Shown: positions 16,873 to 25,342, counted from the stretch's first letter. The stretch: 64,000 nucleotides of DNA from Streptomyces sp. NBC_01775 (GCF_035917675.1 NZ_CP109104.1:5952001-6016000), one strand, 5' to 3'. The notes: generated from the letters alone by a model not told the origin. Made by a program: numbers and translations.

Positions 16873-18193
16873 CGATCTTCTTCGTCGCCGCGCTCCAGCC
16901 CTCGTCGGGCGACTTGCCCTGCTGCTCGACCTGGAGGATGCCGATGTCGGAGATGTACTGCTTGATGATCTGGTCCTTGGGACCGAGCACCACGTTGGGG
17001 ATGCCCCGTGCCGCCGCCGCGTAGATCTTCCCGATCGGCGCGTCGTCGAAGTAGGGATGCTTGGCGTCCTTGACGGCCGTCATGTCCATCGCCTTCGGCG
17101 AACTGGGGAAGCTGGCCTGCTTCTTGAAAAGCTTCGCCTGCTGCTCGGGCGCGGTCAGCCAGGCGGCCAGCTTGGTCGCCTCGTCCTTGTTCTTGGCGTT
17201 CTTGGGGACGGTCAGGAAGGAGCCGCCCCAGTTCGCCGGCTTGGGCGCGGGTGCCACGTCCCACTTGTCGGCGCCCTTGTCGCCCGCTTTCTCCTTGATG
17301 TAGCCGAGCATCCAGGGCGGGCAGACGACGGTGGCGAACGCGCCGTTGGAGTACGCCTGGTCCCACTGGGTGTCGAACTGCTTGAGCTTGGCGGTCGTCT
17401 TGCCCTTGACCGCCCGCATCGCCAGGTCCCACGACTCGTTCACGGCGCGGCTCTTCTTGTAGTCGAGCTTTCCGCCGGCCGTGTAGTTCTTGTGGGCGTA
17501 TCCGGAGACCGAGGCGTTGTAGAGCCCGGCGGCTCCGTCCATGAAGCTCACGCCCTTGGGCGCCTTCTTGGTGAAGCGCTCACCGGCCTTGACGTACTTC
17601 GACCAGTCGCCCTCCCACAGCTTGCCGACCTCCTCGCGGTCGGTGGGCAGACCGGCCTTCTTGAACAGGTCCTTGCGATAGCACACGCTCATCGGGCCGA
17701 TGTCGGTGCCCAGTCCGATGACCTTGCCATCCTTGGTGCGCGCCTGGTTCCACTTCCAGTCCAGGAAGTCGCTCTTGCGCACACCGGGTATCTTGCCCAA
17801 ATCGGTGAACTTGTCCGCCTGGATGGTCGTCAGCTCGTTGACGTTGTCGACCTCGGCCGCCTGGATGTCGGACAGGCCGCTGCCCGCCGAGAGGTGGTTG
17901 AGCAGCGCGGGGTAGTAGTCCTCGTTGCGCTCGGTGGCGTTCTCCTTGATGTGGATGCCGGGGTGGCTCTTCTCGTACTCCTCGTAGAGCCCCGCCTGCT
18001 TGTATCCGAAGACGCCGAAGACCCCGACGGTGATGGTCTTCTTTCCCTTGCCGTCGTCTCCTGTCGATGATCCGCTGCCGCTGTCCTCGGCGCAGGCCGC
18101 CAGGAGCGAGCCGGCGAGTACGGCCGAAACACCGGCTGCTGTCAGGCGCTTCATGGGGCGTAGGCGTAAGAATGATCGTCTGCTGTCGCGCAT
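16853..18193 (-). CDS. cebE: cellobiose-binding lipoprotein CebE, with TTA codon
   Basis: 446 aa from the ATG at 18193, supported by a strong GGGAGGA 8 nt upstream. The signal peptide holds a twin-arginine-like motif (SRRSFLR) followed by a hydrophobic run and a lipobox LLAAC (Cys34), so this is a lipoprotein that may use the Tat route. The body is a family 1 solute-binding protein, and it feeds cellobiose/cellotriose to CebFG. Codons 5-11 are strikingly rare (AGA CGA TCA TTC TTA CGC CTA); TTA is codon 9 (complement of 18167-18169). An internal ATG at 18154 would avoid the TTA and keep the lipobox, but it has no Shine-Dalgarno sequence. Confidence 0.9.
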   Translation of the reverse strand: MRDSRRSFLRLRPMKRLTAAGVSAVLAGSLLAACAEDSGSGSSTGDDGKGKKTITVGVFGVFGYKQAGLYEEYEKSHPGIHIKENATERNEDYYPALLNHLSAGSGLSDIQAAEVDNVNELTTIQADKFTDLGKIPGVRKSDFLDWKWNQARTKDGKVIGLGTDIGPMSVCYRKDLFKKAGLPTDREEVGKLWEGDWSKYVKAGERFTKKAPKGVSFMDGAAGLYNASVSGYAHKNYTAGGKLDYKKSRAVNESWDLAMRAVKGKTTAKLKQFDTQWDQAYSNGAFATVVCPPWMLGYIKEKAGDKGADKWDVAPAPKPANWGGSFLTVPKNAKNKDEATKLAAWLTAPEQQAKLFKKQASFPSSPKAMDMTAVKDAKHPYFDDAPIGKIYAAAARGIPNVVLGPKDQIIKQYISDIGILQVEQQGKSPDEGWSAATKKIDDAAED

Positions 18194-18249
18194 GTTCGCG
18201 TCCTCCCGAGCGTACGGGTTGTGTAGGCGAAGAGTGCGGGGGGATATCG

Positions 18250-18263
18250 TGGGAGCGCTCCCA
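18250..18263. promoter_or_regulatory. perfect CebR operator
   Basis: TGGGAGCGCTCCCA is the known 14-bp palindromic CebR-binding site of Streptomyces. It lies 56 nt before the cebE start and 142 nt before cebR. CebR released by cellobiose would derepress the operon. Confidence 0.92.
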
Positions 18264-18405
18264 AGGTGATGAGTTGAAGACTTGCGGAGCCCTGGGCGGG
18301 TGTCAAGACGCGCGGAGCCAACTCGCCTGGAATCGGTTGTAGTTGAATGACCCCGGTCACCCCCCGTCCCGGGTGCCGGGGGTTCGCAAGAGCGGGGAGG
18401 GCACG

Positions 18406-19563
18406 ATGGCAGGAGTGCGCGACGGGCAGACCGGAGGCGGGCCGCCCACGCTGGGCGGCGGTGGCACCGGACGGCCCGGCAGGGCGACGCCCCAGCCCCG
18501 GCCCACCCTGGAGCAGGTCGCCCGCAGAGCAGGGGTCGGCCGAGGCACCGTCTCCCGCGTCATCAACGGCTCGCCCCGGGTCAGCGAGCGCACCCGCGCC
18601 GCCGTCGAGGCGGCCGTCGATGAGCTGGGCTACGTCCCCAACCGGGTGGCCCGCGCGCTGGCCGCCGGCAGCGCCGACGCGATAGCGCTGGTCATCCCCG
18701 AGCCGGAGACCCGCTTCTTCGCCGAGCCCTACTTCTCCGGCATCCTGCACGGCGTAAGCTCCGAACTCGCCCGCGCCGACATGCAGTTGCTGCTCACGCT
18801 GCTGCACACGCAAAAGGAACAGGACCGCTTCGCGCTGTACGCGGCGGCGCACCGCATCGACGGTGTGCTGCTGGTCTCCGTGCACGCCGACGACACGCTG
18901 CCCGACCTGCTGGCCGACTCCGGAATTCCCGCCGTGCTCAACGGCCGCCGCTCGGCCGCCGAACCGATTCCCTACGTCGACTGCGACAACATCGGCGGCG
19001 CCCGCGCCGCCGTCGCCCACCTGCTCGCCCGGGGCCGCGAGTCGGTCGCCACCATCACCGGGCCCCCCGACATGTACGCGGCACGCTGCCGGGCCGACGG
19101 CTACCGCGAGGCCATGCGCGACGCCGGCTACCCCGAGGGCGAACTGCTCCTGGCGAACGGCGACTTCACCGAGGAGAGCGGCCATCTCTCCATGCGCCGG
19201 CTGCTGGCCGACAGGCCCGGCATCGACGCGGTCTTCTGCGCCTCCGACGTGATGGCGGCCGGCGCCCGGATCGCCCTGCGCGAGGCGGGCAGAAGAGTGC
19301 CGGACGACGTGGCGCTCGTCGGCTTCGACGACTCGGCGGTCGCCCGGCACATGGACCCGCCGCTCACCACCGTCCGCCAGCCGATCGCCGAGATGGGGCG
19401 GGAGATGGCCCGGGTGCTGCTGGAGCTGCTGGGCAAATGGACACCGGGCGCCGCCTACCCGTCGGCACCCACCCAGGCGGCCCCCTCGCCCCGCCCCCCG
19501 GGCGCGGGCGACCGCACCCACCGGGTGCTGCCCACGGAGCTGATCCGCCGGGGCTCTTCGTAG
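18406..19563 (+). CDS. cebR: LacI-family cellobiose repressor CebR
   Basis: 385 aa from the ATG at 18406, chosen because GGGGAGG lies 5 nt upstream; an ATG at 18343 has no such site. The HTH reads LEQVARRAGVGRGTVSRVIN with the hinge YVPNRVARALAAGS, then a periplasmic-binding-protein-like effector domain (about 85-350). It represses the divergent cebEFG-bglC genes through the palindrome at 18250-18263; cellobiose is the known inducer in relatives. The N-terminal 35 residues before the HTH are Gly/Pro-rich and variable. Confidence 0.93.
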   Translation: MAGVRDGQTGGGPPTLGGGGTGRPGRATPQPRPTLEQVARRAGVGRGTVSRVINGSPRVSERTRAAVEAAVDELGYVPNRVARALAAGSADAIALVIPEPETRFFAEPYFSGILHGVSSELARADMQLLLTLLHTQKEQDRFALYAAAHRIDGVLLVSVHADDTLPDLLADSGIPAVLNGRRSAAEPIPYVDCDNIGGARAAVAHLLARGRESVATITGPPDMYAARCRADGYREAMRDAGYPEGELLLANGDFTEESGHLSMRRLLADRPGIDAVFCASDVMAAGARIALREAGRRVPDDVALVGFDDSAVARHMDPPLTTVRQPIAEMGREMARVLLELLGKWTPGAAYPSAPTQAAPSPRPPGAGDRTHRVLPTELIRRGSS

Positions 19564-19567
19564 GCTG

Positions 19568-19613
19568 CCGGTTCCGGTTCCGGTTCCGGTTCGGGTTCGG
19601 GTTCCGGTGCCGG
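19568..19613. repeat. hexanucleotide GGTTCC/GGTTCG repeat after cebR
   Basis: About seven units of 6 bp start 4 nt after the cebR stop. A microsatellite of this type is prone to slippage; it lies outside coding sequence. Confidence 0.85.
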
Positions 19614-19748
19614 CTGAATCGGGGCCGGGGCCGGGGTGCGGCAGGGGAGGGCCGGGCCCGGGTTCGCTGCGCCTGACGGGGTATGCCGTCACCCTTGCGG
19701 CCACGCTCCGGGTGCGGACCGGCGCCCGCTGCCCTTTGCTTCACTGGT

Positions 19749-20531
19749 ATGGCCCGTACAGCGACGACAACCGCGACTGCGACAGCACGCACCAGGCCGA
19801 GGACGGGGGCGAGGCCGAACCGCCGGATGGTGGGCGGGGCCTTTGCCGTGGCCGTCCTCATAAGCGCGGTCTGCGGCCTCGCTGTCCCGGCCACGGCCAC
19901 CGCTCCGACTCCACCCCCCGCCCCGACACCGACTGCGCCATCGGCACGGGAGTCGGGTCGGGAGCCGGCACAGGAGCCGGCACAGGAGTCGGCACGGGAA
20001 CCGGCACCGGCGTCGACGCCCGCAGGAGGCTCGGGCGACGAGGTGGTCGGGGACCCCGGCGCTGCCACGGACCCCGACGCGCTCGGGGACCCCGGAGCGG
20101 CCCGTGTCCAGGGCGGGGGGCGCTGGACCCGCCCGCTGACGATGCGGAAAGTCCGCGTCTCCCAGCGGTACGGCATCAGGGGCAACTGGGCGGCCGGCCA
20201 CCACACCGGCATCGACCTCGCCGTCCCCACCGGAACCCCGGTCCGCTCGGTCGGCGCCGGAACCGTCATCTTCGCCGGGTGGGCGGGCGCCTACGGCAAG
20301 GCGGTCACCATCCGGATGCGCGACGGGAAGTACACGCTGTTCGCCCACATGTCGCAGATCTCCGTCAATGCGGGCAAGCGGGTGCACGCCGGCACCTGGC
20401 TCGGCCGCTCCGGCAACACCGGCCGCTCCACGGGCCCGCACCTCCACTTCGAGGTACGGACCAAGCGCGGCTACGGCTCCGACATCGACCCCGTCCGCTA
20501 CCTGGCCCGCCACGGCGTCCGCCTGCTGTGA
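19749..20531 (+). CDS. secreted M23 (LytM) metallopeptidase
   Basis: 260 aa from the ATG at 19749; an ATG at 19827 (MVGGAFAVAV) would give a shorter signal peptide. A signal or anchor segment (about 27-50) is followed by a Pro/Ala/Glu linker and a C-terminal LytM domain with the zinc ligands H..D (HHTGIDLAVP) and HLHFEV. Members cut cell-wall peptide cross-links. The stop overlaps the GTG of the SSI-like gene, so the peptidase and inhibitor are made together. The linker is repetitive (REPAQEPAQESAREPAP). Confidence 0.9.
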   Translation: MARTATTTATATARTRPRTGARPNRRMVGGAFAVAVLISAVCGLAVPATATAPTPPPAPTPTAPSARESGREPAQEPAQESAREPAPASTPAGGSGDEVVGDPGAATDPDALGDPGAARVQGGGRWTRPLTMRKVRVSQRYGIRGNWAAGHHTGIDLAVPTGTPVRSVGAGTVIFAGWAGAYGKAVTIRMRDGKYTLFAHMSQISVNAGKRVHAGTWLGRSGNTGRSTGPHLHFEVRTKRGYGSDIDPVRYLARHGVRLL

Positions 20532-21232
20532 GCCGCACCCACCGCCGCCGGACGAGCTGGATGAGCTGGACCAGCCGGACGAGCCGGAGGAACCGGACCG
20601 GAGTCGCGCACTGTCGCCCAGGAGCCTGGTCGCGCCCGGCGGCCGTCGGCGCCCTCCTGCTGGTCGCGGGTCTCTTGGCCGCGGCGGGCCTGCTGGCGGT
20701 CGTGGGCGTCCCCTCGGCCGCGGGCCCGTCGGCGGCGGGACCCCCGGGGGCACAGGCGCCGCCTGACCCGCCGTCAGCCCCCTCGTCCCGGCCCGGCTCC
20801 CCGTCCCGGCCCGGCTCTCTGGCCGAGCCCGCCCCCTCGGCCCCGTCGGTTACGGCGCCCCAGGTTCTGCCCACGCGGTCGCCCCTTGGGCAAGGCGTCA
20901 CCGCCACGCCCAAGGGGCGGTTCCGCATCACGCTGCACGAGGGGCACCACACGTCGGGCCGCGTTCTGGAGGAGGCCGTTCTCAACTGTTTCCCCTCCAC
21001 GGGCAGCACTCATCCGCGACCCGAGGAAGCCTGCGCCGTCCTGTCCAGGGTGTCGGGCGACTTCGCGCAGTTGCCCGTCCATAACCGTCCCTGCCCCGAG
21101 CTTGACCGTCCGGTCACGGTGGTGGCCGAAGGGACGTGGCGCACCCGGCCCCGCGGCTTCGCGCACACCTACGCCAACCGGTGCGCGGCGGGAACCGAAA
21201 GCGCCCGGGTGTTCGACCTGAGCCCCGGCTGA
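20528..21232 (+). CDS. SSI-like serine-protease inhibitor with P1 glutamate
   Basis: 234 aa from the GTG at 20528, which overlaps the M23 stop (GTGA); ATG 20561 is an alternative. A basic N-terminus and a hydrophobic segment (about 36-60) are followed by a Pro/Ser linker and a C-terminal Streptomyces subtilisin inhibitor (MEROPS I16) domain. Both family disulphides can form: C154-C169 and C189-C219. Landmarks THPRPEEAC, GDFAQL and FAHTYANRC match SSI. The reactive loop aligns as C189-P-E191-L-D-R-P-V against C-P-M-V-Y-D-P-V of SSI, which puts glutamate at P1 instead of Met/Lys/Arg. It may be membrane-anchored. Target unknown; a Glu-specific protease is the simple prediction. Confidence 0.8.
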   Translation: MSRTHRRRTSWMSWTSRTSRRNRTGVAHCRPGAWSRPAAVGALLLVAGLLAAAGLLAVVGVPSAAGPSAAGPPGAQAPPDPPSAPSSRPGSPSRPGSLAEPAPSAPSVTAPQVLPTRSPLGQGVTATPKGRFRITLHEGHHTSGRVLEEAVLNCFPSTGSTHPRPEEACAVLSRVSGDFAQLPVHNRPCPELDRPVTVVAEGTWRTRPRGFAHTYANRCAAGTESARVFDLSPG

Positions 21233-21302
21233 CCCACTGCCCGAGCCCTCTCCCGAGCCCCCGCCCGGCCCCCGTCCGGAATCACTGGACAGGGCGCGAG
21301 GG

Positions 21303-21785
21303 CTACGGGTGCGGCGGCGGGCTCCCCAGCGCGCGGTCCGGCCTGCACACGTCGCAGACGCGGCCCTCGGGTCCGGCCAGCAGCGCGAGGGCCTCGCGCG
21401 CGGTGATCCGCCGGACCTGCCAGCCGTCCTGCGCCTGCCAGCAGTCCCGGCGGTGCACGCTCGTCCAGGGCCCCTCGTCCCGTACGCCGCGCATCCGCAC
21501 CGCCAGCCACTGCCGCCCCGCCACCGCGCCCTCGGTCGGCAGCGCGTCGTAGTTCTCGCCGGGGAGGGGGGTGATGGCGTCGGCCGAAACGGTGATCCGT
21601 GTGGGCGCCGCCTTCGCCTCGCTGCGCCCGCCGTGCTCGTAGCGGGTGGGCAGGACGGCCTCGCACTCGTACCACCACTGCCCGTCGTGGGAGCGTAGCC
21701 GGGAGACGACGATCACGTCGAGCTCCTGGTCATCGGGCATACGGGCCCGCGCCCACGGCCCTGCCCGATCGCACCACTCACTCAC
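21303..21785 (-). CDS. DUF6233-like protein
   Basis: 160 aa from the GTG at 21785, chosen because a TANNNT hexamer (complement of 21794-21799) ends 8 nt upstream with no Shine-Dalgarno sequence; ATG 21740 is the alternative. The C-terminus VHRRDCWQAQ...ITAREALALL...VCDVCRPDRALG has the spacing of Streptomyces DUF6233 proteins, with a CxxC pair near the end. Function unknown. These proteins occur in many variable copies per genome, and this one is isolated between the SSI gene and tRNA-His. Confidence 0.7.
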   Translation of the reverse strand: MSEWCDRAGPWARARMPDDQELDVIVVSRLRSHDGQWWYECEAVLPTRYEHGGRSEAKAAPTRITVSADAITPLPGENYDALPTEGAVAGRQWLAVRMRGVRDEGPWTSVHRRDCWQAQDGWQVRRITAREALALLAGPEGRVCDVCRPDRALGSPPPHP

Positions 21786-22108
21786 ATTCCCGAATACTAG
21801 TTCGAATGAAAAGGGCCGCAGACCCGCCCTCTCCGCGCCGCGCCCGTCCTGCCGGCTGCCGCCTGCCGCCTGCCGGGCCGCCGGGCGCCCGGCCCGTCGT
21901 CGTCCGGGCCCGATCGCCATCGCGCTCGGGGGGCTTCATCGCGATGGACACCACGAGCGTCAACGGGTGGACACCACGAGCGTCAACGTGATCGCCGCGT
22001 CGGCCTCGTGGACCACGCGGCGGAGAAAGCGACATCACCGGCGAAGTGCTCCTCCCCGCCGGGGCATTCGACGTGTGGGGGTCAGCTCCCGGTCGGAGAA
22101 CGAGAAAG
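21786..22108. other. intergenic region with promoter and a 23-bp duplication
   Basis: It holds the -10 hexamer of the DUF6233-like gene (21794-21799) and a tandem duplication: a 21-bp core at 21945-21965 is repeated exactly at 21968-21988. No gene could be supported. Confidence 0.6.
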
Positions 22109-22137
22109 CCCCCGAGCCCGGTTTCCCGGGTCGGGGG
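22109..22137 (-). terminator. tRNA-His terminator
   Basis: On the minus strand, a 12-bp GC-rich stem with a 4-nt loop and one bulged base is followed by TTTCTCGTTCTC. It lies 13 nt after the tRNA 3' end. Confidence 0.85.
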
Positions 22138-22150
22138 ACTTCTTGTGAAG

Positions 22151-22223
22151 GGTGATCGACGGGACTTGAACCCGCGACTTCCTGGACCACAACCAGGTGC
22201 TCTACCAACTGAGCTACGACCAC
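22151..22223 (-). tRNA. tRNA-His (GTG anticodon)
   Basis: A 73-nt cloverleaf: acceptor GTGGTCG pairs with CGATCAC, the anticodon loop is TTGTGGT (anticodon GTG), and the T-loop is TTCAAGT. The base before position 1 is G (complement of 22224), giving the G-1 identity element opposite discriminator C73. CCA is not encoded. Confidence 0.96.
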
Positions 22224-22311
22224 CATGTCCGGCGCTGACGAGGTGTTCTCCTCGCGCCGACCGATACGAGTGTACAGGGTTGGCGAGGGTGCTCGCGCAC
22301 ACGTTTACGGG

Positions 22312-22917
22312 TCAGGGCTGACGCGGGACCACGTGCTTGGCGGCGATCTTCTTGGCGGTGTCCGAGTCCGGGCCCGGGTGGGGCACGAAGACGGCCTCGC
22401 GGTAGTAGCGCAGCTCCGCGATGGACTCGCGGATGTCGGCCAGTGCGCGGTGGTTGCCGTTCTTCTCGGGGCTGTTGTAGTAGGCGCGGGGATACCAGCG
22501 CCGGGCCAGCTCCTTGACCGAGGAGACGTCCACGATGCGGTAGTGCAGGTGGCTCTCCAGTGCGGGCATGTCCCGGGCGAGGAATCCCCGGTCGGTGCCC
22601 ACCGAGTTGCCGCACAGCGGTGCCTTGCCGGGGTCGGGGGCGTGCGCGCGGACGTATTCGAGGACGCGGGCCTCGGCGTCGGCCAGCGTCGTACCCCCGT
22701 CCAACTCCTCCAGCAGGCCGGAGGCGGTGTGCATCTCGCGCACCACCTCCGGCATCGTCGCCAGCGCGGGAGCGGGCGGGCGGATCACGATGTCCACGCC
22801 GTCCCCGAGCACGTTCAGCTCCGAGTCGGTCACCAGCGCGGCCACCTCGATGAGCGCGTCACCGGACAGCGAGAGGCCGGTCATCTCGCAGTCGATCCAC
22901 ACCATGCGATCGTTCAT
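22312..22917 (-). CDS. orn: oligoribonuclease
   Basis: 201 aa from the ATG at 22917. DEDDh exonuclease motifs: WIDCEMTGL (D9, E11), GNSVGTDRGFL and NHRALADIRESI. Orn degrades 2-5 nt RNA fragments, including pGpG from c-di-GMP turnover. Orn loss in Streptomyces slows growth and development. TAGTGT (complement of 22925-22930) lies exactly 7 nt before the ATG, so the mRNA is probably leaderless. It lies 28 nt downstream of adpA on the same strand, the conserved adpA-orn arrangement; the leaderless promoter would overlap the adpA 3' end. Confidence 0.95.
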   Translation of the reverse strand: MNDRMVWIDCEMTGLSLSGDALIEVAALVTDSELNVLGDGVDIVIRPPAPALATMPEVVREMHTASGLLEELDGGTTLADAEARVLEYVRAHAPDPGKAPLCGNSVGTDRGFLARDMPALESHLHYRIVDVSSVKELARRWYPRAYYNSPEKNGNHRALADIRESIAELRYYREAVFVPHPGPDSDTAKKIAAKHVVPRQP

Positions 22918-22945
22918 GCGCTTCACACTACGTGACCCACAGCGC

Positions 22946-24466
22946 TCAGCCTGCCCCGCGCCCGCGCTGGCCGGGAAGACGGGGCGCGTACACATCCGAA
23001 TCCGGTTTGCCCGGTTCTATGCTGTTGTCCCGATTTTCCCGAGCCTCCCGGGCTTCCCGACGCTGGCCGTGCTCACCCGCCTCGGCCCGCTCGCCGTGCT
23101 GCCCGTGCGAGCCGTGCTGCCCACGTGAGCCGTGCGGGCCGGGCTGGCCGTGCTCCGCGGCCTCGTTGCGGGCGCCCCGCTCCCTGCGCATCCGCAGTTC
23201 GCGCTGCTCCCTGAGATCGCGCGGATCCCGGTGTTCCCGGGGGTCCCGCTGCTCGGACGGCGGGCGCTGCTCCGGCGGCACGCGTCCGGGCTCAGGTCTG
23301 GAGCCGCCGGCGGAGCCTGGTCCGCCGCCGGATCCCGTCCCCGGCTCGGCGCCGCCGGGCCCCATGGCTCCGGACGCCGGCTGTCCCGTGTGCGCCTGGG
23401 ACAGCCGCAGCGGGCTCTCCGTGCCCTCCTCACCCTCCGGCCGCCGCGCCCGGTACGCCGCGCGGTACGCGGCGGGCGAGGCGCCGAGCTGGCGGCGGAA
23501 GTGCCCGCGCAGCGCGACGGGGGAGCGGAAGCCGCAGCGGCCCGCCACCTCGTCCACGGAGTAGTCCGACGTCTCCAGCAGACGCTGTGCCTGAAGCACG
23601 CGCTGCGTGATCAGCCACTGAAGTGGAGCGCTCCCAGTAAGAGACCGGAAGCGCCGGTCGAAGGTGCGGCGGCTCATGTACGCGCGCGCGGCGAGCGTCT
23701 CCACGTCGAACTGCTCGTGGAGATGTTCCAGCGCCCAGGCGACGACCTCGGCGAGCGGGTCGGCACCGATCTCCTCCGGTAAGGACCGGTCCAGGTGGCG
23801 GGGGTGGCCGCCGGTCTCCTGGCCGTTGCCCCGGCGAGGAGGTACGACAAGGCGCCGGGCGAGGGCTCCCGCCGCCTCGGCGCCGTGGTCCGTACGGACG
23901 ACATGCAGGCACAGGTCTATGCCCGCCGCCGTCCCGGCGGAGGTGAGGATGTCGCCGTCGTCCACGAACAGTTCGCGTGGGTCGACGTGCACGGCGGGGT
24001 AGCGCTTGGCCAGCGTCGGCGCGTACATCCAGTGCGTGGTCGCCGGGCGGCCGTCGAGGAGCCCTGCCGCCGCGAGGACGAAGGCGCCGGTGCACAACCC
24101 GATGACCCGGGCCCCCTCCTCGTGCGCGCGGCGCAGTGCGTCCAGTGCGGCGGTGGGCGGTGGCTGGGTGATGGAGCGCCAGGCGGGGACCACGACGGTG
24201 CCGGCGCGCGAAATCGCCTCCAGTCCGAACGGCGCGCTCAGCTGGAGCCCGCCGGTGGTGCGCAGTGGCCCGTCCTCGCCGGCGCAGACCAGCAGGCGGT
24301 AGCGCGGAACTCCCGCGTCCTGGCGGTCGATTCCGAAGACGGAGAGCGGGATGGAACTCTCGAAGATGGGACCACCGCTGAAGAGCAACACCGCCACGAT
24401 CTCGCGCCGGCGGCGCGCGGCCAGCTTACGCGTCTCAACTGGGCCGTTCGTGGAGTCCTGGCTCAT
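22946..24466 (-). CDS. adpA: AdpA (BldH) global developmental regulator, TTA codon
   Basis: 506 aa from the ATG at 24466. The N-terminal DJ-1/PfpI-like dimerisation domain (about 20-200, LLFSGGPIFESSIPLSVFG) and AraC-type double HTH (about 245-345, TFDRRFRSLTGSAPLQW) are almost identical to known AdpA. The single TTA codon (codon 229, complement of 23780-23782, in RSLPEE) sits between the domains, as in other AdpA genes, making translation bldA-dependent. AdpA controls hundreds of sporulation and secondary-metabolism genes and usually binds TGGCSNGWWY. Unusual here: known AdpA proteins have about 400 residues, whereas this has an extra C-terminal tail of about 110 Arg/Glu/Gly/His/Gln residues. 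orn follows 28 nt downstream. Confidence 0.97.
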   Translation of the reverse strand: MSQDSTNGPVETRKLAARRRREIVAVLLFSGGPIFESSIPLSVFGIDRQDAGVPRYRLLVCAGEDGPLRTTGGLQLSAPFGLEAISRAGTVVVPAWRSITQPPPTAALDALRRAHEEGARVIGLCTGAFVLAAAGLLDGRPATTHWMYAPTLAKRYPAVHVDPRELFVDDGDILTSAGTAAGIDLCLHVVRTDHGAEAAGALARRLVVPPRRGNGQETGGHPRHLDRSLPEEIGADPLAEVVAWALEHLHEQFDVETLAARAYMSRRTFDRRFRSLTGSAPLQWLITQRVLQAQRLLETSDYSVDEVAGRCGFRSPVALRGHFRRQLGASPAAYRAAYRARRPEGEEGTESPLRLSQAHTGQPASGAMGPGGAEPGTGSGGGPGSAGGSRPEPGRVPPEQRPPSEQRDPREHRDPRDLREQRELRMRRERGARNEAAEHGQPGPHGSRGQHGSHGQHGERAEAGEHGQRREAREARENRDNSIEPGKPDSDVYAPRLPGQRGRGAG

Positions 24467-24979
24467 TGGAACTAAGCCCCCCTCAATCGTTGTGTTCCTC
24501 TCGGTCCATGCACATCCCCCGCTTTCCCCCGCAGTGAAAGCCAAGATCGAATCTACTGTGTCGGGTGAGGTGGGCGGTGCAAGTTCGGCACCCGACGTTA
24601 TGTCGACAAGGCAACTTGGCGTGAAGCATTCGATCACGAAGCGTTTCACTCAACGCCTCTGCTGGGAAGTGCGCATGCCCTCTCTGCCCCGTCACCGTAG
24701 GGTGCACACCCGCGCGGCGCTCCTTTCGTCCCTGGTGGCAGGGGGGTTGGGAGAGGGCCGCGACAAGGGCTGGGACTCGGCCTCAAGTTGGCCGAAAAAC
24801 GGCGGGGATCAGATGTGCGATCCGGTCACTGATGGAGCGCGCGCCGGTGACGCGGGGAGGCGTACGGGGCTCGTGCTGTGCCTGGTCAGCCCAGGGTGCG
24901 GGGCGTAAGGGACGGCGCGTGGCTCTGTGCGACCGTCCGTGCGCCGTTGTGCGCTGCGACGGACTGCGTGGCGCCACCC
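24467..24979. promoter_or_regulatory. adpA upstream region
   Basis: No gene is supported in these 513 bases. They should hold the adpA promoter(s), which in relatives are autoregulated. TGGCGTGAAG at 24617-24626 matches the AdpA consensus TGGCSNGWWY at 9 of 10 positions and could be a self-binding site; no confident -10/-35 was picked. Confidence 0.4.
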
Positions 24980-25342
24980 CTACATCTGACTCGGACGGCG
25001 TCCCCCTCTGTGCGCACCGGAACCCGTACGTCCGTGCCGCCCCCGGTGCGGGAGCGCCTGCTCGGTCGCCAGCCGTACCTCTCTGCGCGCGGACTGGCGC
25101 AGCAGCGCGTGACAGGCCGTGGTGACCGCGGCGAGCCCCGCCGCGGTCGCGAGGGCACCGGCCGGGGAGGAGCCGCACACCAGCAGCACCACTGGTACGA
25201 GGGCGCTGCTGAACGCCGCCCAGCGCACCACGTCGCTCACCGGGTCGGCCACGGCGCCCAGGGCCGCGGGGGCGCGTGTGGCGGGCGGGGCGGTACGCGG
25301 TGTGACGGTAGTGGCACAAGGGGTGTGCGAGGTCGCGGGCAC
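24980..25342 (-). CDS. small membrane protein
   Basis: 120 aa from the GTG at 25342; no clear Shine-Dalgarno sequence. Pro/Thr/Ala-rich N-terminus, then two hydrophobic segments (about 38-58, WAAFSSALVPVVLLVCG, and 60-80, ALATAAGLAAVTTACHALL) and a basic His/Arg/Gly-rich C-terminus (HRGRHGRTGSGAHRGGR). It resembles small proteins I recall beside adpA in other Streptomyces, but no function is known. Codon bias is normal. Confidence 0.65.
   Translation of the reverse strand: MPATSHTPCATTVTPRTAPPATRAPAALGAVADPVSDVVRWAAFSSALVPVVLLVCGSSPAGALATAAGLAAVTTACHALLRQSARREVRLATEQALPHRGRHGRTGSGAHRGGRRPSQM

Noticed and set aside
21945..21990. 15-codon ORF (MDTTSVNGW...) in the gap before tRNA-His
   Set aside because: It arises from the 23-bp tandem duplication, has no ribosome-binding site and no recognisable product.
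23625..23638. CebR-like GTGGAGCGCTCCCA inside adpA
   Set aside because: It encodes the invariant SAPLQ stretch of the AraC-type HTH, and only 12 of 14 bases match; probably coincidental.
23638..23640. Second possible TTA in adpA
   Set aside because: The bases fall across two codons (CTT ACT); not an in-frame TTA.
24783..25319. 178-codon open frame on the minus strand overlapping the small membrane protein gene
   Set aside because: Arg/Pro-rich shadow composition; the alternative frame (24980-25342) has normal codon bias and two clear hydrophobic segments.
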